Shown: positions 11,268 through 24,445 of the stretch, piece after piece
Layout of the letters: each line of letters begins with the position of its first letter
How positions within the stretch are numbered: the first letter of the stretch is position 1
NCBI GenBank assembly: GCA_011800805.1
Contig: MPNW01000027.1
Span: 286,863-350,862 of the forward strand
Length of the DNA: 64,000 nucleotides
Direction: 5' to 3'
Source of the DNA: Hirudo medicinalis
Lineage: Eukaryota > Annelida > Clitellata > Hirudinida > Hirudinidae
Position numbers and translations under genes: made by a program
The notes under the pieces: model-generated
Databases searched by the model: none
What the model saw: only the letters and a program-made list of their open reading frames with translations
What the model was told of the DNA's origin: nothing

Positions 11268-12716
11268 TCAACTATTAAAAAAAAGCTTCCTTGCCGCTGA
11301 TCCATGTGGATATCTTGGTTCTCTGCCTCTAAAATATTTTGGAAAGAACAAATTGCTACAATGTTGACAAGTTTCAAACCCACATAATACTGCGTTAGAA
11401 TTAGGAGCTGACACCTCTTCGTGAATAAGATTGCTATTGCTATTATTATTGTTATTAGTTTGTTTATTGCAGTTATTGTCCAAGGCAGATCTTCTCTTTT
11501 TCGATGTCTTAATTTTAGATTTGCATTTTCTCTTCTTCACCTTTTGAGACTTATTTTCGAGCCGATCAATGGGAATATTTTCGTCAATTGGAGACCCAGG
11601 TGGTCTCTTGGCACAAAACTTTTTCAAGTACAACTTGACATTGGCTTTTATATTCTTACGATTACTTTTCCCGAAATTTTCCTTGAATTTTTTGCTATCA
11701 GTGATTGATTTAGCTTGTTTGCCTTTCGCTGAAATCACTCTTTTACGTTTCTTCCTGTCGGCTTTTTTAACTTCACCTGATGACGATGAGAGAACATTCT
11801 TCTTTTTGCTTGACATTCTGTTTGAGGTGGTGGTTCTTTTATTGCAAGACAGTTTCATCTCCTGTAGCGGGCGGTCTGGCAAAATTTGGATGTCTTTTTT
11901 TGATCGCTTACTTTTTTCTACGAAAACACTTTTTGACTCTCGACTTGTTGATCTTGTCCACATCGAATGATCGGCCTTACTTTTCGATTTCCTTCTTCTA
12001 GTTTGTTTCGTTATCCTGACTTTTTCTGAATTATTATTGAAGTCCTTTACTTTCCCTTCTGTTGATTCATTGCAGATTAAATCTTTGGCCAGGTCAGAAT
12101 TTAGTACTGTTTTGGATAGAGTCTTGCGACTTGACTTGCGTCTCCATCCGCCTTGATTAACCTTTGATTTAGTTGATTTTGATGTGTTTGACTTTTCTCT
12201 CCTGGGTTCATCAAACACTCTTCGAATTTCACTAACATGGGACCCTCCACGTCTATTGGTCATCCAGTAGGCTTTCTTTTTTTTGCTTAATCTGCAAAAT
12301 AACTCCTGGTTTTTATAACTCATTTCATACCTTGATCATTTAAAAAAGTTATCAAAACTAATTAAAATCTGCGTTATTTATGAAATAACGGAGGTAATAC
12401 CTATTCCATATATTTACGGCCATTTTAATTAATTGAAGATTTGAATTTTCTGCTTCAAAATCTGTGTTAGGAGTTTTTAATTTGTTCGATGCTTTTGCAA
12501 CTTTCCCAATTGTTCCTCCCCGGAAATCCTTCTCTTGGTTGGACGTACATTTTCCTGATTTGTTATCAACTTCATCGATTAAGCCATCCAGACAGGCTTT
12601 TATAAACATGTGGTATCCTGGTAATGGTTTTCTTTTACGCATCAGACATCTGCTTCTTTGAACATATCCAGATCCAAATTCACCCAAATCAATGAATGTT
12701 GAATTCAAAACATCAG
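11268..12716 (-). CDS. Lysine/serine-rich basic protein, function unknown (5' end open)
   Basis: Two exons join in frame: 12401 to about 12716, donor AG|GTATTA, and 11268-12291 after TTTTGCAG. The upstream exon has no ATG before a stop at 12724-12726, so the true start lies in an unseen exon or the boundary is different. The first part includes a non-repetitive block (LPGYHMFIKACLDGLIDEV). The second is extremely basic and low complexity (runs such as KKRKRVISAKGKQAKS) with many Lys/Arg clusters that would act as nuclear localisation signals. It closes with a conserved-looking tail containing CGFETCQHCSNLFFPKYF and PHGSAARKLFF. The C-x4-C-x2-C spacing could bind a metal. The composition suggests a nuclear, nucleic-acid or chromatin-associated protein; I do not recognise the family. 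Confidence 0.6.
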
Positions 12717-13100
12717 CTTGACGTCATAAACCAAACATTTTAAAAACTGTAACTCAGTATCAGATGTTTATTCATTCAGCTTAAAACTCCAGAATGTTCT
12801 TTTAATGAAATTAAAATTGAATTGTTTCTTCATTTTGCAGCTTTTAAAATTGTTGAAATAAGACGAGTACTTTGACATAGCACAACCAAATTTGAGCTGC
12901 AGTTTGTATTGTATGTGACTCAAATTCAAAAATACATAATAATCATACAGTGATGTTTTGGAGAAGCGGCATGATGTGGGGGTAGGTTTATTTTACGTAA
13001 CATATGCCTCGTAACTACATTCGATTTACACACTTAGCAATTTTATTGAACTCAGATAAATATTTCGTGCGAATTCCGAGAAAAACCGGAAATACATGGA
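12717..13100. other. Interval between the Lys-rich gene and a Tc1 element
   Basis: I can assign nothing here. It should hold the missing 5' exon or exons of the minus-strand gene ending at 11268, but no unambiguous ATG exon was found. Confidence 0.3.
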
Positions 13101-14098
13101 AATACCAAAATTACGTGTAGGGACAAGAAACACCAAGGAGCACAAATTTTCACATTTATTAAAATCAAACCTTTAAATTATTATTTATATGAAAGTCAAG
13201 AATGTATCTTATGTAATTATCTCCTTTCTTAATAATTAACACTTGAACTCTATTTTTTAATGAATCCAGGAAAGGTTTGAAGCTCTTTTCATCCAGTTTC
13301 TTCCAGTCCTTATTCAAAGCATTTCAGTTCCTGAACACTAAAATATTGCTTCCCATTGGAGTATACCTCCCTAGCCAGCACGTTTTCAATGGGGTTCAAG
13401 TCTGGGGAGCGAGCTGGCCACTTCAGAACCTTCAAATTCCTCTCCTGGAGAAAAGTTTTTGTCAGTCTTGATGTGTGTAGCGGGGCATTGTCATGCTGAA
13501 AAATGACTGCATCATCTCCAAATTTGTCACACAAGGAAAGAGATACTGGTCCAATGTTTCAACATATTTTAGTGAGTTCTGCTTCCCCTCCAAGAAGACG
13601 AGTTCAGATGAACCACGAGAGGAAATGGTAGCCCAGACCATCACTGAGCCACCTCCGAAATTTCTGTTAAAATATGTTTTTTGGGGGCCCTCTGACATCG
13701 TGCCAATAATATTTATAGCCATCTGGACCATCCAAATTAATTCTTTACATCTGAATAAATAACAGAGTCCCAGTTCATCTCCGAACTCACCATCTCTTTT
13801 GCTCAGTTCGCCCAGGATCTACTTGTGAGCTTCCGTTAAAAGTGGTTGGTGCTGACGCTTAACAAACTTCTGGAAACTACTCCTCTGAAGGCATCTGAAT
13901 ACGGTCCATCGACTAACCTCATTTGCAGACTCCTGTTTGGCATGCAACGCGTTTACAACTCGATATCATCGGTGAGTAGTTTAATTGTAACATCTTCGGA
14001 GCATGGTTCCTACTGGAAACTTAGATTTAGGACTTTTTATAGGACTTTTTTCTCAATTTTTTTTAGGACCGAAATTATTGACATAAATATTGGTATTT
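13101..14098 (-). mobile_element. Tc1/mariner element with inactivated transposase
   Basis: A transposase frame runs on the minus strand from about 13990 down to a stop at 13165-13167. Readable blocks in order: SANEVSRWTVFRCL (helix-turn-helix region), MNWDSVIYSD (first catalytic Asp region), FNRNFGGGSVMVWATISSRG, VIFQHDNAPLHTSR (second Asp), WPARSPDLNPIENV (motif around the third acidic residue) and the tail QVLIIKKGDNYI. At least two frameshifts and a stop break the frame (near 13740, 13680 and 13530). Candidate inverted ends are AAATACCAAAATTACGT at about 13100 and, reverse complemented, AAATACCAATATTTATGT at 14098. The ends are less certain than the transposase call. Confidence 0.85.
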
Positions 14099-14199
14099 AG
14101 ACTTTATTTATTATTTTTGTAGACTTTAGATTTGTAATACAAAGTAGAAATACTTGAAGGCTGAAAATATCAACTTATTATCACAAAAGTTCAATGCTT

Positions 14200-14719
14200 A
14201 AGCTCTCTTTCCAAATTTGCAATTTCTGCAGCTTTTTCCTCGCTATCTTTATTTCTAATAAAGTTTTTCTAATCTGAATTTTTCTTAGGCTGTTGGACCA
14301 ATAGATCCACATTCCTGGTTGTGACACTTTCCACCATTAATCTGCGAAATTCTTTGTCTCATAAGTCTTGATCATGCTTTAACGTTATCTAGTGTCCAAA
14401 TATAAGTAATGCCTCTGCCTTGATGCTTTGCAATGACCAATGACAGATTTATCAATTTTGAAATTACTAACACTTCAAACATTGTTGGTGATATCTCTCA
14501 TTATTCATCTTGCAATTAAGCTACTCTTTGATTTTCACAAACCAAGCTCTTGCTTATGGAAAAGCCCCGTTCACGAGATGTCTGACCATGACTTAACATT
14601 AACAACATTCTGACTATTTCTTCACATGAATTTGTAATCGTCATGACGCCCCATACGCTCCATACGCTTAAAAAATAGATCAATTCTTTGGTCCCTTTTA
14701 TATGTACCACGAATTAGAC

Positions 14720-14735
<16 letters not shown>
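14200..14735 (-). mobile_element. hAT-like transposase C-terminal relic
   Basis: The minus strand reads GVMTITNSCEEIVRMLLMLS followed by HGQTSRERGFSISKSLVCEN, a motif I associate with hATC-type, transposase-derived proteins. Lower down on the same strand, after stops, come VTTRNVDLLVQQPKK and EEKAAEIANLERELKH. It matches the plus-strand copy at 2515-2705 at nucleotide level. It lies between the Tc1 element and the DHX16 pseudogene. Confidence 0.5.
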
Positions 14736-15740
<1,005 letters not shown>

Positions 15741-17480
15741 TAGTCATTAAACTTGAGTTCTCCTGAAACCCAGGAACTGCAACTGAGGCCAACAGCATTC
15801 TGATCAAAATAATCAACTATTTCTGATGCAGACACTACTTTTGCTAGTCATTAGTCAAGTACCCTAATCAAAAAAGACTTCGTTCTTATTCATCAGAAAG
15901 TGACCGGTTGTAAGCCACACTGGAATAAGACCCACAGGAACCACATTTCTGATTTTGATGATGTTATATGTCATTAATAATGTTGTCAAAAGTCAGCACA
16001 AGCAGTTTCGATGATGCCGTTCGCCGACTTCATCAAATCACTTTCTAGCTCTTTTCATGGTGGTCTGCACTTTCAACATGCTATCAGTGATCTCGTTATA
16101 TGGAATGGAAACTACCAATTAAGTCTAGGATAAAACGACGTATGATTCACTTGATCGGTTCTCATAAATTAATCACGAATAATACAGGTGCGACAATAGG
16201 TTTATATATATATATGCAACATCGTTCATTCATAATATGAGAGTATGCCTTATCTTTCTTTTTGTATTTTGACATAAAATATACAAATCATTCCAGTAAT
16301 AGAATAATAATACATTGTATTCCTTTTAAAAACAGTTAAATTTTAAGGCTTTTTGAACTTACTTAATTTAGATAGGCACGTATAATTTTCTTTATTAATT
16401 ATTAACTATTCATTATTAATTATTCATGCGTTAATATTCTATTCAGTCTAGGAACACGGAATCACAGGGGGTAAGTAAAAGGCCAGACTTCTGCAGGACA
16501 GATCTTTAATCACAAGAGTGTGAATGCCCTTGCTGCATGGACTCGTCCTTATTTCTCAGTCTAAGTTACTAAGAGCCCCTCAAGTTTACTCTTACTCTCC
16601 AGCTATATATCCAGATATATATCACCATCCTTGTGGTGTTGTCGTTTCTTATAGCAAAGTTACCTTGCCTTCCGTTATAATACTAGACTAGTTAATATAA
16701 ATCATGTATAAAGTATCATTTATAAAGTCTTTATCAATGGTGTACCCGACTCTTGGTTATCACCCCCTCGATCACAAAATCCCGCCTAACTCCCTGCACC
16801 TAGCACCCAACCGTTTTTTTTTCATTCATGTTTTTTAAAAACTCTTGTTTCTTGGTGGGTAAGCGGCCCAATGTTCCACAAGAGTATAAGTAAAAATAAA
16901 CTCCAAATAATTTAATTCCCGAAATTCAGATTAGACATTGCTTGACATTATCGGATTGTTTGATACATATTTGTTTATTTCTTAATGTTTATGACAGTTT
17001 GACTGTGCTTCATTTATAATTAAACGAAACTTCATTCAAATCAGCTGAAAACTAATCTACTTCAAGCAAACGAAAGACGAGAGATGTTCTAAACTTGTGT
17101 TGAAGAGGGGAAATTACACCAAGATGGTGAACTTCGTCAATCTAAATTTTGTGATTCTGAAATGCATAAAAATATATTCCATGGTAGAAGAAATATCCAA
17201 AAGGGTTCGAAAAAAATATCTTTAGCAATTCAGACAATTCAGAGATTGGGCAGACTTTTTCCCCACATACAATATACATATTTCGTATATTAAACCCAAT
17301 TAAGATCAATTAATATTTGCAAAGTAAATTTAGCTCTATAATTTAAAAATAAATAATTTGTGAATTTTGAATATTTATTTATTTTTGTCCATCGAATTCT
17401 ATGCCTCATACATGAGATACAAACACGGAAGAATTTGAATTACATGAAGATAATCAATAACATTTTTCATAGCTACTTTA
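15741..17480. other. Unassigned AT-rich interval
   Basis: No gene is supported. A GC-richer patch at about 16440-16830 includes pyrimidine-rich tracts, ATATATCCAGATATATATCA and a CCCGCCTAACTCC block. It might be old retroelement sequence, but I found no paired ends. Confidence 0.3.
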
Positions 17481-17481
17481 G

Positions 17482-17823
17482 GAGTCCATTTTGGTCCTGC
17501 ACGTTGAAACAACATTTAAAAAAATTATAAATTTTGCAATTCAAAATTCGTCTTTTTCCAAGCTATGCCTCCTTTTCCAAAGCGTGATTTATGAAACTGA
17601 CGAACGCAACACAGATCGTCAACTCCTGGAGAATTTTATGGAAGTTGAATCGTTGTTAAGAGCAGTGGAAATAACTGAATCGATGTCCTTTCTTTATCTT
17701 GCAAGATCAAACAAAGCCCATCTTCTGACTCGTAAACAAATGACAATTTCTCATGTCTGCTTGTCTGCATTTATTAAAAATCCTAATCTAGACATAGCAT
17801 TAAACAAAATAAGGACTTTATAA
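17482..17823 (+). CDS. Orphan ORF, possible terminal exon of an unknown gene
   Basis: An open frame follows a plausible acceptor (CTACTTTAG|GAG) and ends in a stop at 17821-17823. It codes for about 113 residues without an initiating ATG near its start. The product looks helical, with alternating charged and hydrophobic residues (DRQLLENFMEVESLLRAVEI). I do not recognise the family, and no upstream exon could be linked to it. It may be a real last exon, a domesticated fragment, or chance. Confidence 0.25.
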   Translation, partial: ESILVLHVETTFKKIINFAIQNSSFSKLCLLFQSVIYETDERNTDRQLLENFMEVESLLRAVEITESMSFLYLARSNKAHLLTRKQMTISHVCLSAFIKNPNLDIALNKIRTL

Positions 17824-20800
17824 ATTTCATTAAATATTTAGCTATCCAAAATGTACAATCTGAAAGTTTACGGAGCCGATCAGGAGAACATTGATAATAA
17901 CTCAGTCCAAAAGTGATGCAATTGAAAGTTGTCATTGTGTTAGTTATGAATATGTTCTTTTAGCAGTCAAATAATAATAACAGACCAAATAATTCTCTGT
18001 CGCATTCCTGTCTGAATTCTTTCAATGTCCTCGGATTAGATAAAAATTAAAATCTGCAAATCACCTGCCGACAACTAATATTTTAAATTCATCTTAAAGG
18101 CATTTCTACTGAGATTTGAATACTTATTAAGGTTATTTTTATTTGATCGTTGGCTCCAATTCAAGCGAAGTTGCGAAATATAGATTGCAGTGACAGCACA
18201 TCCGAAAACCCTTTCACATCAGCCTTGGGTTCCAAAGTAGGCGATTTTACCTCTTTTCCTGCTTAAAGATCCCAGTATCTCCGCTTTCCTCGGGATTTGA
18301 TGAGTTCATCCAGTGTAACGCGTACAAGTCTCGCCATCGTGGGATTCAACTCGACATCTCCAATCCCAAAGACCAGACATGAATCTGAGTCGCAGTCTGA
18401 CTGTCGTACGAATCGAGAGAGTCATCCCATGCTTCGATTATTCTCCTCTTCGAGGCTACATTTGAGCAATTGGACTCAACATTCGATTTCAACTTCAAAT
18501 TCCTTAAGAAACCGCCTTCTTTGGGACGTACGGATGCCCCACGCAAACAATTTCAACTTGAAAACTCATCTCTCCTCTTGGCGAGCTAGTGACTCGTCTG
18601 TCCGCCCCCACGCGTTATCGAGCCGAACATTTGCAACACTGATTAAATACAATAGTCTGTAACTCAATAAAATATTTAGCAAACTCCTGTCAAGATAGAG
18701 ATAATCAGTCCAGATAGGTAATCAATAATACGTGCACGGCAAAGAATTACGAAAATTATTTTCTCTCACTTGGCTTTTACATTAGCAGAGTCTTTGTTTA
18801 CAAAATCATATTCATAGTTATGATTACTATTACCATCCTCAGCACTAAAATGAGGGTTCACTGCTACATTTTATCAGATGTATCAATATGACGAATTTAG
18901 CATCGCGCCCCTTTCCTGCTGACCTCGACAGACATTGTTGTTGTTGTTGTCTGCACTCGGTAACACCAATGCTTCTTTCTTGGTGCGATAATTCCTAACT
19001 CCAAATACTTATTCCTACCTTTTTGGTCAAACTTCTTTGTTTCAAATATTTTTAAATATCGCATTCATTACTGACGAGAACCAACGACCTTATCATCTCT
19101 TTGGATGTCACAAATTAGATTATTTTGAATGTCAATTTAGCAGTATAAATCATGCATTAAAATGAAGGCGTACATATTCGAGCCGTATTCACTTAAAATC
19201 CTCTACAATCAATCAATCCAAAATGAAACTTATGGGTTGAATTGGCCTAGAAGAAGACACCTACATGGAGAACATCTTCCCGAATTAGTTCATAAAAAAC
19301 AGGAAGCAGATGCCCTCTGTATAGGAATCCACTCCAGGGAACGTTTAGGTTCGTTAAGAATATAACAAGAGGGTTATCAAGTACAATTCAAATCGTTAGA
19401 CAAACCTGAGAACAAAGCAGACACCAATTTCAAAGATTTCAAGACGCACGATGCTTCCAAAACGCGACCAGAGAAATATTACTTTGAAAACCCGCTATTT
19501 TAGTTTCTAGATCACTCCTTCGGGCTTTTATACGTGCAGGCTTTTTTTATTGGAAGCAGCTTACTTACTCGCACGTCGTCCTTGACCGGCCGACATGTTG
19601 ATGATTACCGAAGGAAAAACAAAAATAGCTCGACTGAGCGCCTTCTAAAGTGCTCTGCTCTCCAAAAATAAGTCATGGCCTCGCTCTAGTATTTCTCAAT
19701 GACTGGGCGAACATTCGTAACTCAGTCATCAAAGTTGTATTCTCCCCGTGTTATAGAGAGAAATTTTAAATAAGAACTTTGCAACATTAACGATGCCGAT
19801 GAGTCACGAGGAGTTAAACTTGGTCTTTTGAGGTGACCTCATTAAGGAGGTCAGACTCGGAATCGGTCTACCCTATTTTCTGAGAATTTAAGAAAGGACC
19901 ACTCGTGAGAGCCAAGGATATTTTGTTGTTGTTTACCGAGTTGTAAGGATCGGACTCATTCTACACAAGTATTTACCGTTTTGTGAAAGTTTATAATAGA
20001 CTGGACAATTTACGACACAAAGTCGCATTTAAATCGATTCAAATTTCCACAAACATTAAAAACCCGCACAGCTGAAAGAATTTCGTTTTTCAGAAACGAC
20101 CCCTGGAATTTGTTGACGGTCAACATATCCTGGATCGGTGCCAATTCTTTTTTTTTTATCTGGCTCCACCTCCCTGCAGCTGTCGTGCGGACCAAAACAA
20201 TCATTTCTGGAGCAGCCTATGGTCAGCAGTCCCGTCCTTCTGCTTGTCTCAATATTCAAAACAAACAATTTTAAACGGTCACTCGAAAATAAAACATTTA
20301 CTTATATGGAAATGTTCTTTGAAATTCACCAGGGAATGAATAATCGCCGAGTGATTGGTTCTCGTAACATTTAAACGGTTTTAATTAATTGTGATTGCAC
20401 AATTTCAATTTTTTAGGATTTTTTTGAGAATTAATCTAATTTCAGATTTTCTCTGATTTGTGGGAAATAAATTGATTTATGAACAAATAAATTGAATAAT
20501 AACGAAATAAATGTAAGCAACAAATGACAACCAAAAAAATATAATTAGACTCAGAAATTAACAGGAAATTTAAAAAACAAGAAATTCATTGTAGTCCATA
20601 AACAACTAGTTGGTTAAAAATTTCCAATATTCTTTCGTAAAATGCATGACTTTTGAACTTTTAACTTGTTTATTCAAATTTAATTCAGAGCAAATTTAAA
20701 CTCCAGATAAAATTTTCATCTTGGGTAACAAATCACTTGAACGACATAATTTAAATGGAATGTTGAAATATAATAATTTTAATAAATAAAAAGTCTGAAC

Positions 20801-21490
20801 AGCTGAATGGAAATCCTTAAAATATTTCAACTGTTAAAACTAAAACAAAGAATTTGTTAATCCATCAAATACATTCGTACCAATATATTTACTTGTTTCA
20901 TTTTAAAAAAATCTGACAGGCTATGTTTATAATTAAACAACTTTAGTTTTTTGATATTATTATAATGTTCAATAATGGATTTGAAATCCACTATAAGACC
21001 GGGAAACGAATGAATGCCTCAAAACATTCTCAGATTGTTCTTGGAGGAGTGACATTCAAGAATAATGGTGGTTCTGTCTGTTGTGCTATTTCAACTTCCA
21101 CTTCAGACAATCTTTAAAGCGTTACCACAGAATGCAAGAAACACGAAGAAGTTACTGGTTAGTTGATTGGATATTCATTAGGTCAGATTAAAACCAATTT
21201 ATGACCATTTAATAACCTTACCAAATGACTTTACCAATAGAAAGGACTGCCATGCGAGAGGGATGATTGACTGAAGCTGAGAGTTATTTATTCGCTTCTT
21301 AAGTGTCTTTTAATGAAATTAGATACAAATTAAGAGAAATAAACGTTTGTTGGAAAATGTCGAGAAGATAAAGAACTTTTTGCGTTACAAAAACAAGGAC
21401 ACGTCCTGCATTAGAATGTCTTAAGTGACTGACATCTACAGACATCGACTGGCGAATGAATAATCAATACAACATAAGACTTAGTACGTA
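17824..21490. other. Unassigned interval with three GC-richer islands
   Basis: GC-richer islands at about 18200-18640, 19170-19340 and 20100-20270 each carry ORFs on both strands that I cannot identify (minus strand at 18.4 kb reads ASKRRIIEAWDDSLDSYDSQ). They may be decayed exons. The rest, especially 20370-21000, is very AT-rich and featureless. Confidence 0.3.
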
Positions 21491-21493
21491 ACA

Positions 21494-21636
21494 ATACATG
21501 GGATACTTGGTACTTGTACTTGCATTCGAGTAGTAGTCGAGTACCGATTTTAGTTCCTTGTACTCGTACTCGTACTGAAGGACCTGGAGTATTTGTACTT
21601 GTTCTCGCACTTGGACCTCAGTGCTTGGTCCCATGT
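21494..21636. repeat. GTACTTG/GTACTCG short-repeat element, hAT-MITE-like
   Basis: About 140 bases of degenerate hexamer repeats (TACTTGTACTTGCA, ACTCGTACTCGTACT) are bracketed by ACATGGGA on the left and its reverse complement TCCCATGT on the right. Short inverted ends around simple repeats are typical of some hAT-type MITEs. I could not find a convincing 8-base target duplication. Confidence 0.4.
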
Positions 21637-22454
21637 CTGATTAAAACAGATTAAATCAAACAAGGTGCACAAAAACAGAGCTTAAGCGTCAAAGAGGAAC
21701 ATGTTCAAATAGATATTCATGTTCAAATATCCATGTTCATACGATTGTTGCTTTAAATGTCAACATGAATTTAAAATATCAAAGTTAAGATTTTTTTATC
21801 GCAAAACCATTTATTGCCATTAAAGACACATGATTAATGTATTGTCAGGTTCTCAAGTGGAGAGAAATAAATTTGATGGATACTTTTCATACAAAATCAG
21901 GAACGTTTGGCTAATGTCGCCTGTGGACCATCGGTGGCAGGAAAGTTAAATGTCCCTGTCTTGTTGGTTAAGAGAAATTAAATTTGACGTATTAAGTAAG
22001 AGATTATATATGGCAAAACCTATTCTTAAGAAAAAGTGTTCCTAAGTACAAATTCATATCAGATCCTAATACCAATCGGGTCAAAGAAAAAATTGTGGCT
22101 TGCAATCAGTAGTGCCAGGAATATCGGACTATGTGTATTACACAGAAAACACGGAGCTTTGAAACCAGCTGAGAAACCAACTTGGAGCTTTGGCTTCACT
22201 CACTTTCAGTGTTGCTTCTTTCTCCATCTACAATCCTCACATGGGACCTCTGGTTAGTTAGTTTTCCTTGATCAATTTATTAATTAACTAATTGTTTTAT
22301 ATCTCGAACCATTCTCATCAACTGCCACCACCATCAGGGATCCCGCAATTTTCGAGAGAATGTTGATAAGCGGTAGTCTTTTTTCATAATATTCTAAAAT
22401 ACATAATTAATCACAGCAATAATAACAAAAGTAAGCATAATTATGACCAGATCC

Positions 22455-22870
22455 GAGTGTCTCCATCGACCTCGACATCAAGACTGAAATTGGACATGAA
22501 AAAACTTAAAGAGATCTCATCATTGACACTCCAGGCTCTGATTTGAAAGACGAAGTGAATTACGATGTAGTTTCTGACGTGTGATAAATAGCAGTGGAAT
22601 TAAATTTCTAACCAATGACTTCAATGCGTTGGATAGTTTATGAAGTACTTATTATTCTCGACAAAGTTAGGTTTGGAACAATTCACAGATTTGCGAGGCA
22701 TTGCGGAATGGAGACATTTAAGCACTCCGAAAATGTTTATGATAATATTTCAGTTGAATGTTTCATGACGTCGGATACCTAGGAAAGAGGCAAAGTTATT
22801 GCATTTCAAGGTTCTATCATTCGGAGCTTACCTCGATGCTTGGCACGTTGATGATGACATCACAAATAAC
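22455..22870 (+). pseudogene. Relic with a GTPase G3 motif, possibly a translational GTPase
   Basis: One frame reads VSIDLDIKTEIGHEK, a stop, then RDLIIDTPGSDLKDEVNYDV before further stops. The order (an IDLDI strand, then D-T-P-G) resembles the switch regions of eEF1A/HBS1/eRF3-like GTPases, though other P-loop GTPases share it. Later pieces (LIILDKVRFGTIHRFARHC) could derive from the G4 region with the NKxD motif lost. Multiple stops make it non-functional. I saw no G1 P-loop upstream. Confidence 0.3.
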
Positions 22871-23980
22871 GCTATGGAAGCAACCTTCTTTACGAGGGTG
22901 TATTTCTTGTAATGACAATAATTAGCCATGCTACTCCTCATTCGAATTCGAAATGGTAACAGTTATTGAGAAACATTCAAAACCTTGGACTTGATCCAAA
23001 GAGAACTAGATTGCTAATACGGACTATAGGGGTGTCAAATTTAATTATAAATTTCTCTTTAATTTACCACACTATTCAATTATTTCAACGTCTTTTTATG
23101 AACAAAATTCAAATGGAGAAAGAAAATTATTTGTCAATCAAAAAGTGGGTTGAACATTTTCAATAAAATCTTTAATAATTAAGACCATTATTAAAATGTA
23201 TAAAGGAGCAGAATGAAATATTAAGACTCATTATGAGATCAGAAAGAAGTGCATACAACGACAGTGAACTGATTGATTATTGATCATCAAAAATTGTGAC
23301 TTGTTAAATGCCCCCATGCAATTATGGAATCCTATGACTTCATTAATTTTCGTCGAGTGCATTTTGTCATTATTTTTTATTTGTATACTTTTTATTTTAT
23401 AGAAAAAATTTTTTCCAAAATTTGATTTTCCAGGAGATCTTTGACACATTCTTAAAAGACTGGCGTTTGGTTTTAGTTTCAAATCTTAGAGCCGCTGTAA
23501 ACACGTTGGAATGGGTTTCTTATGCAAACATTCTAAGATTTGAGTCTTTGACCAACATGCAGTTAACAATAGAGGAGTATACCTCCTGTATCTGTATAAA
23601 CATGAAGTTTTTCAAGTTTATCAAAGTTACAATTGTCTGATTACAAATGTAACAATTGTCATGACATGGCCATAACTATCCATATTTTGATAAAATTGGT
23701 CAAGTGGCATCCCTTTAGCATGCTTTTTAATTTAAAGATGATAAATTTGAAAAACTAACCACTGAAGAAGTGGGTAAGGCCGTAACCATGGGCTTTCGCA
23801 GAGGAGAGCAAGGTGGAGCAAATGCCCCTCCCTTCGTCAAAATATTATTACTAGCATTTTCAAGTTTCTCAAATTTATTTAACCTACTCACTCAATTTTA
23901 ACCATAATTTATTTTAATATTTGTGTTCGTAAATTGTTGGCCAAGTGCCCGGCAAAAGCCAGGCCACATGCAGCCACTTT
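22871..23980. other. Unassigned AT-rich interval
   Basis: Open frames at 22966-23166 and 23422-23640 have no recognisable product or splice context. I treat them as chance. Confidence 0.3.
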
Positions 23981-23984
23981 TGGT

Positions 23985-24020
23985 ACCTAACTCTAACCCT
24001 ACCCCTAACCCTACCTCATG
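23985..24020 (-). repeat. Telomere-like degenerate TTAGGG words
   Basis: On the minus strand this reads GTAGGGTTAGGGGTAGGGTT and continues briefly. It contains metazoan telomere-type hexamers but only for about 30 bases and imperfectly. Similar words occur at about 9.13 and 42.26 kb, so it is more likely part of a dispersed element than an interstitial telomere. Confidence 0.4.
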
Positions 24021-24299
24021 ACCCTGGAAATCTCTGTAGAACTGACAAAAGTCGTTGCCTTTGAGTTGGCCTTTGTCCGTCACTTCTCCAACCACTGTGT
24101 TCATGAATAGTTCTATGCAAAGACGCTTTTATGTGTTTGTTTTACGATCTCAGAGGATTTGTGGTCATTTGTCAACAATTAAATTTTTAAGTTTAAAATT
24201 CTTAACAATGTATTATAAAGGTTGTAACATAATGTAGCTAGGTTAACATAAACTCAATCAAAGTTTTAATTCTATTTTAAAGATAAATAACTCTCTAAG

Positions 24300-24445
24300 A
24301 GACCGACCGAATTTCGGCTTCGGTTTCGGCGCCGAAAGTTGCCTTGCGATTTTCGGCATGGTTTCGGTTTCGACTGAAACAGAAAAATTTCGGTTTCGGC
24401 CGAAAATCATTTTTTACTTTCGATTCGATTTCGATATATGTAATA
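24300..24445. repeat. TTTCGG-rich short-repeat element
   Basis: Repeated TTTCGGTTTCGGC words occur in both orientations (AATTTCGGCTTCGGTTTCGG near 24310 and TTTCGGTTTCGGCCGAAAA near 24390). Subterminal repeats of this type mark some hAT-derived MITEs. Ends and target duplication are unresolved. Confidence 0.4.

Noticed and set aside
22036..22257. 73-codon ORF upstream of the GTPase relic as its G1 region
   Set aside because: It contains no P-loop (GxxxxGKS/T) and no similarity I can defend.
23985..24020. Interstitial telomere
   Set aside because: Only about 30 bases of imperfect TTAGGG words, with similar words at 9.13 and 42.26 kb; more likely part of dispersed repeats.
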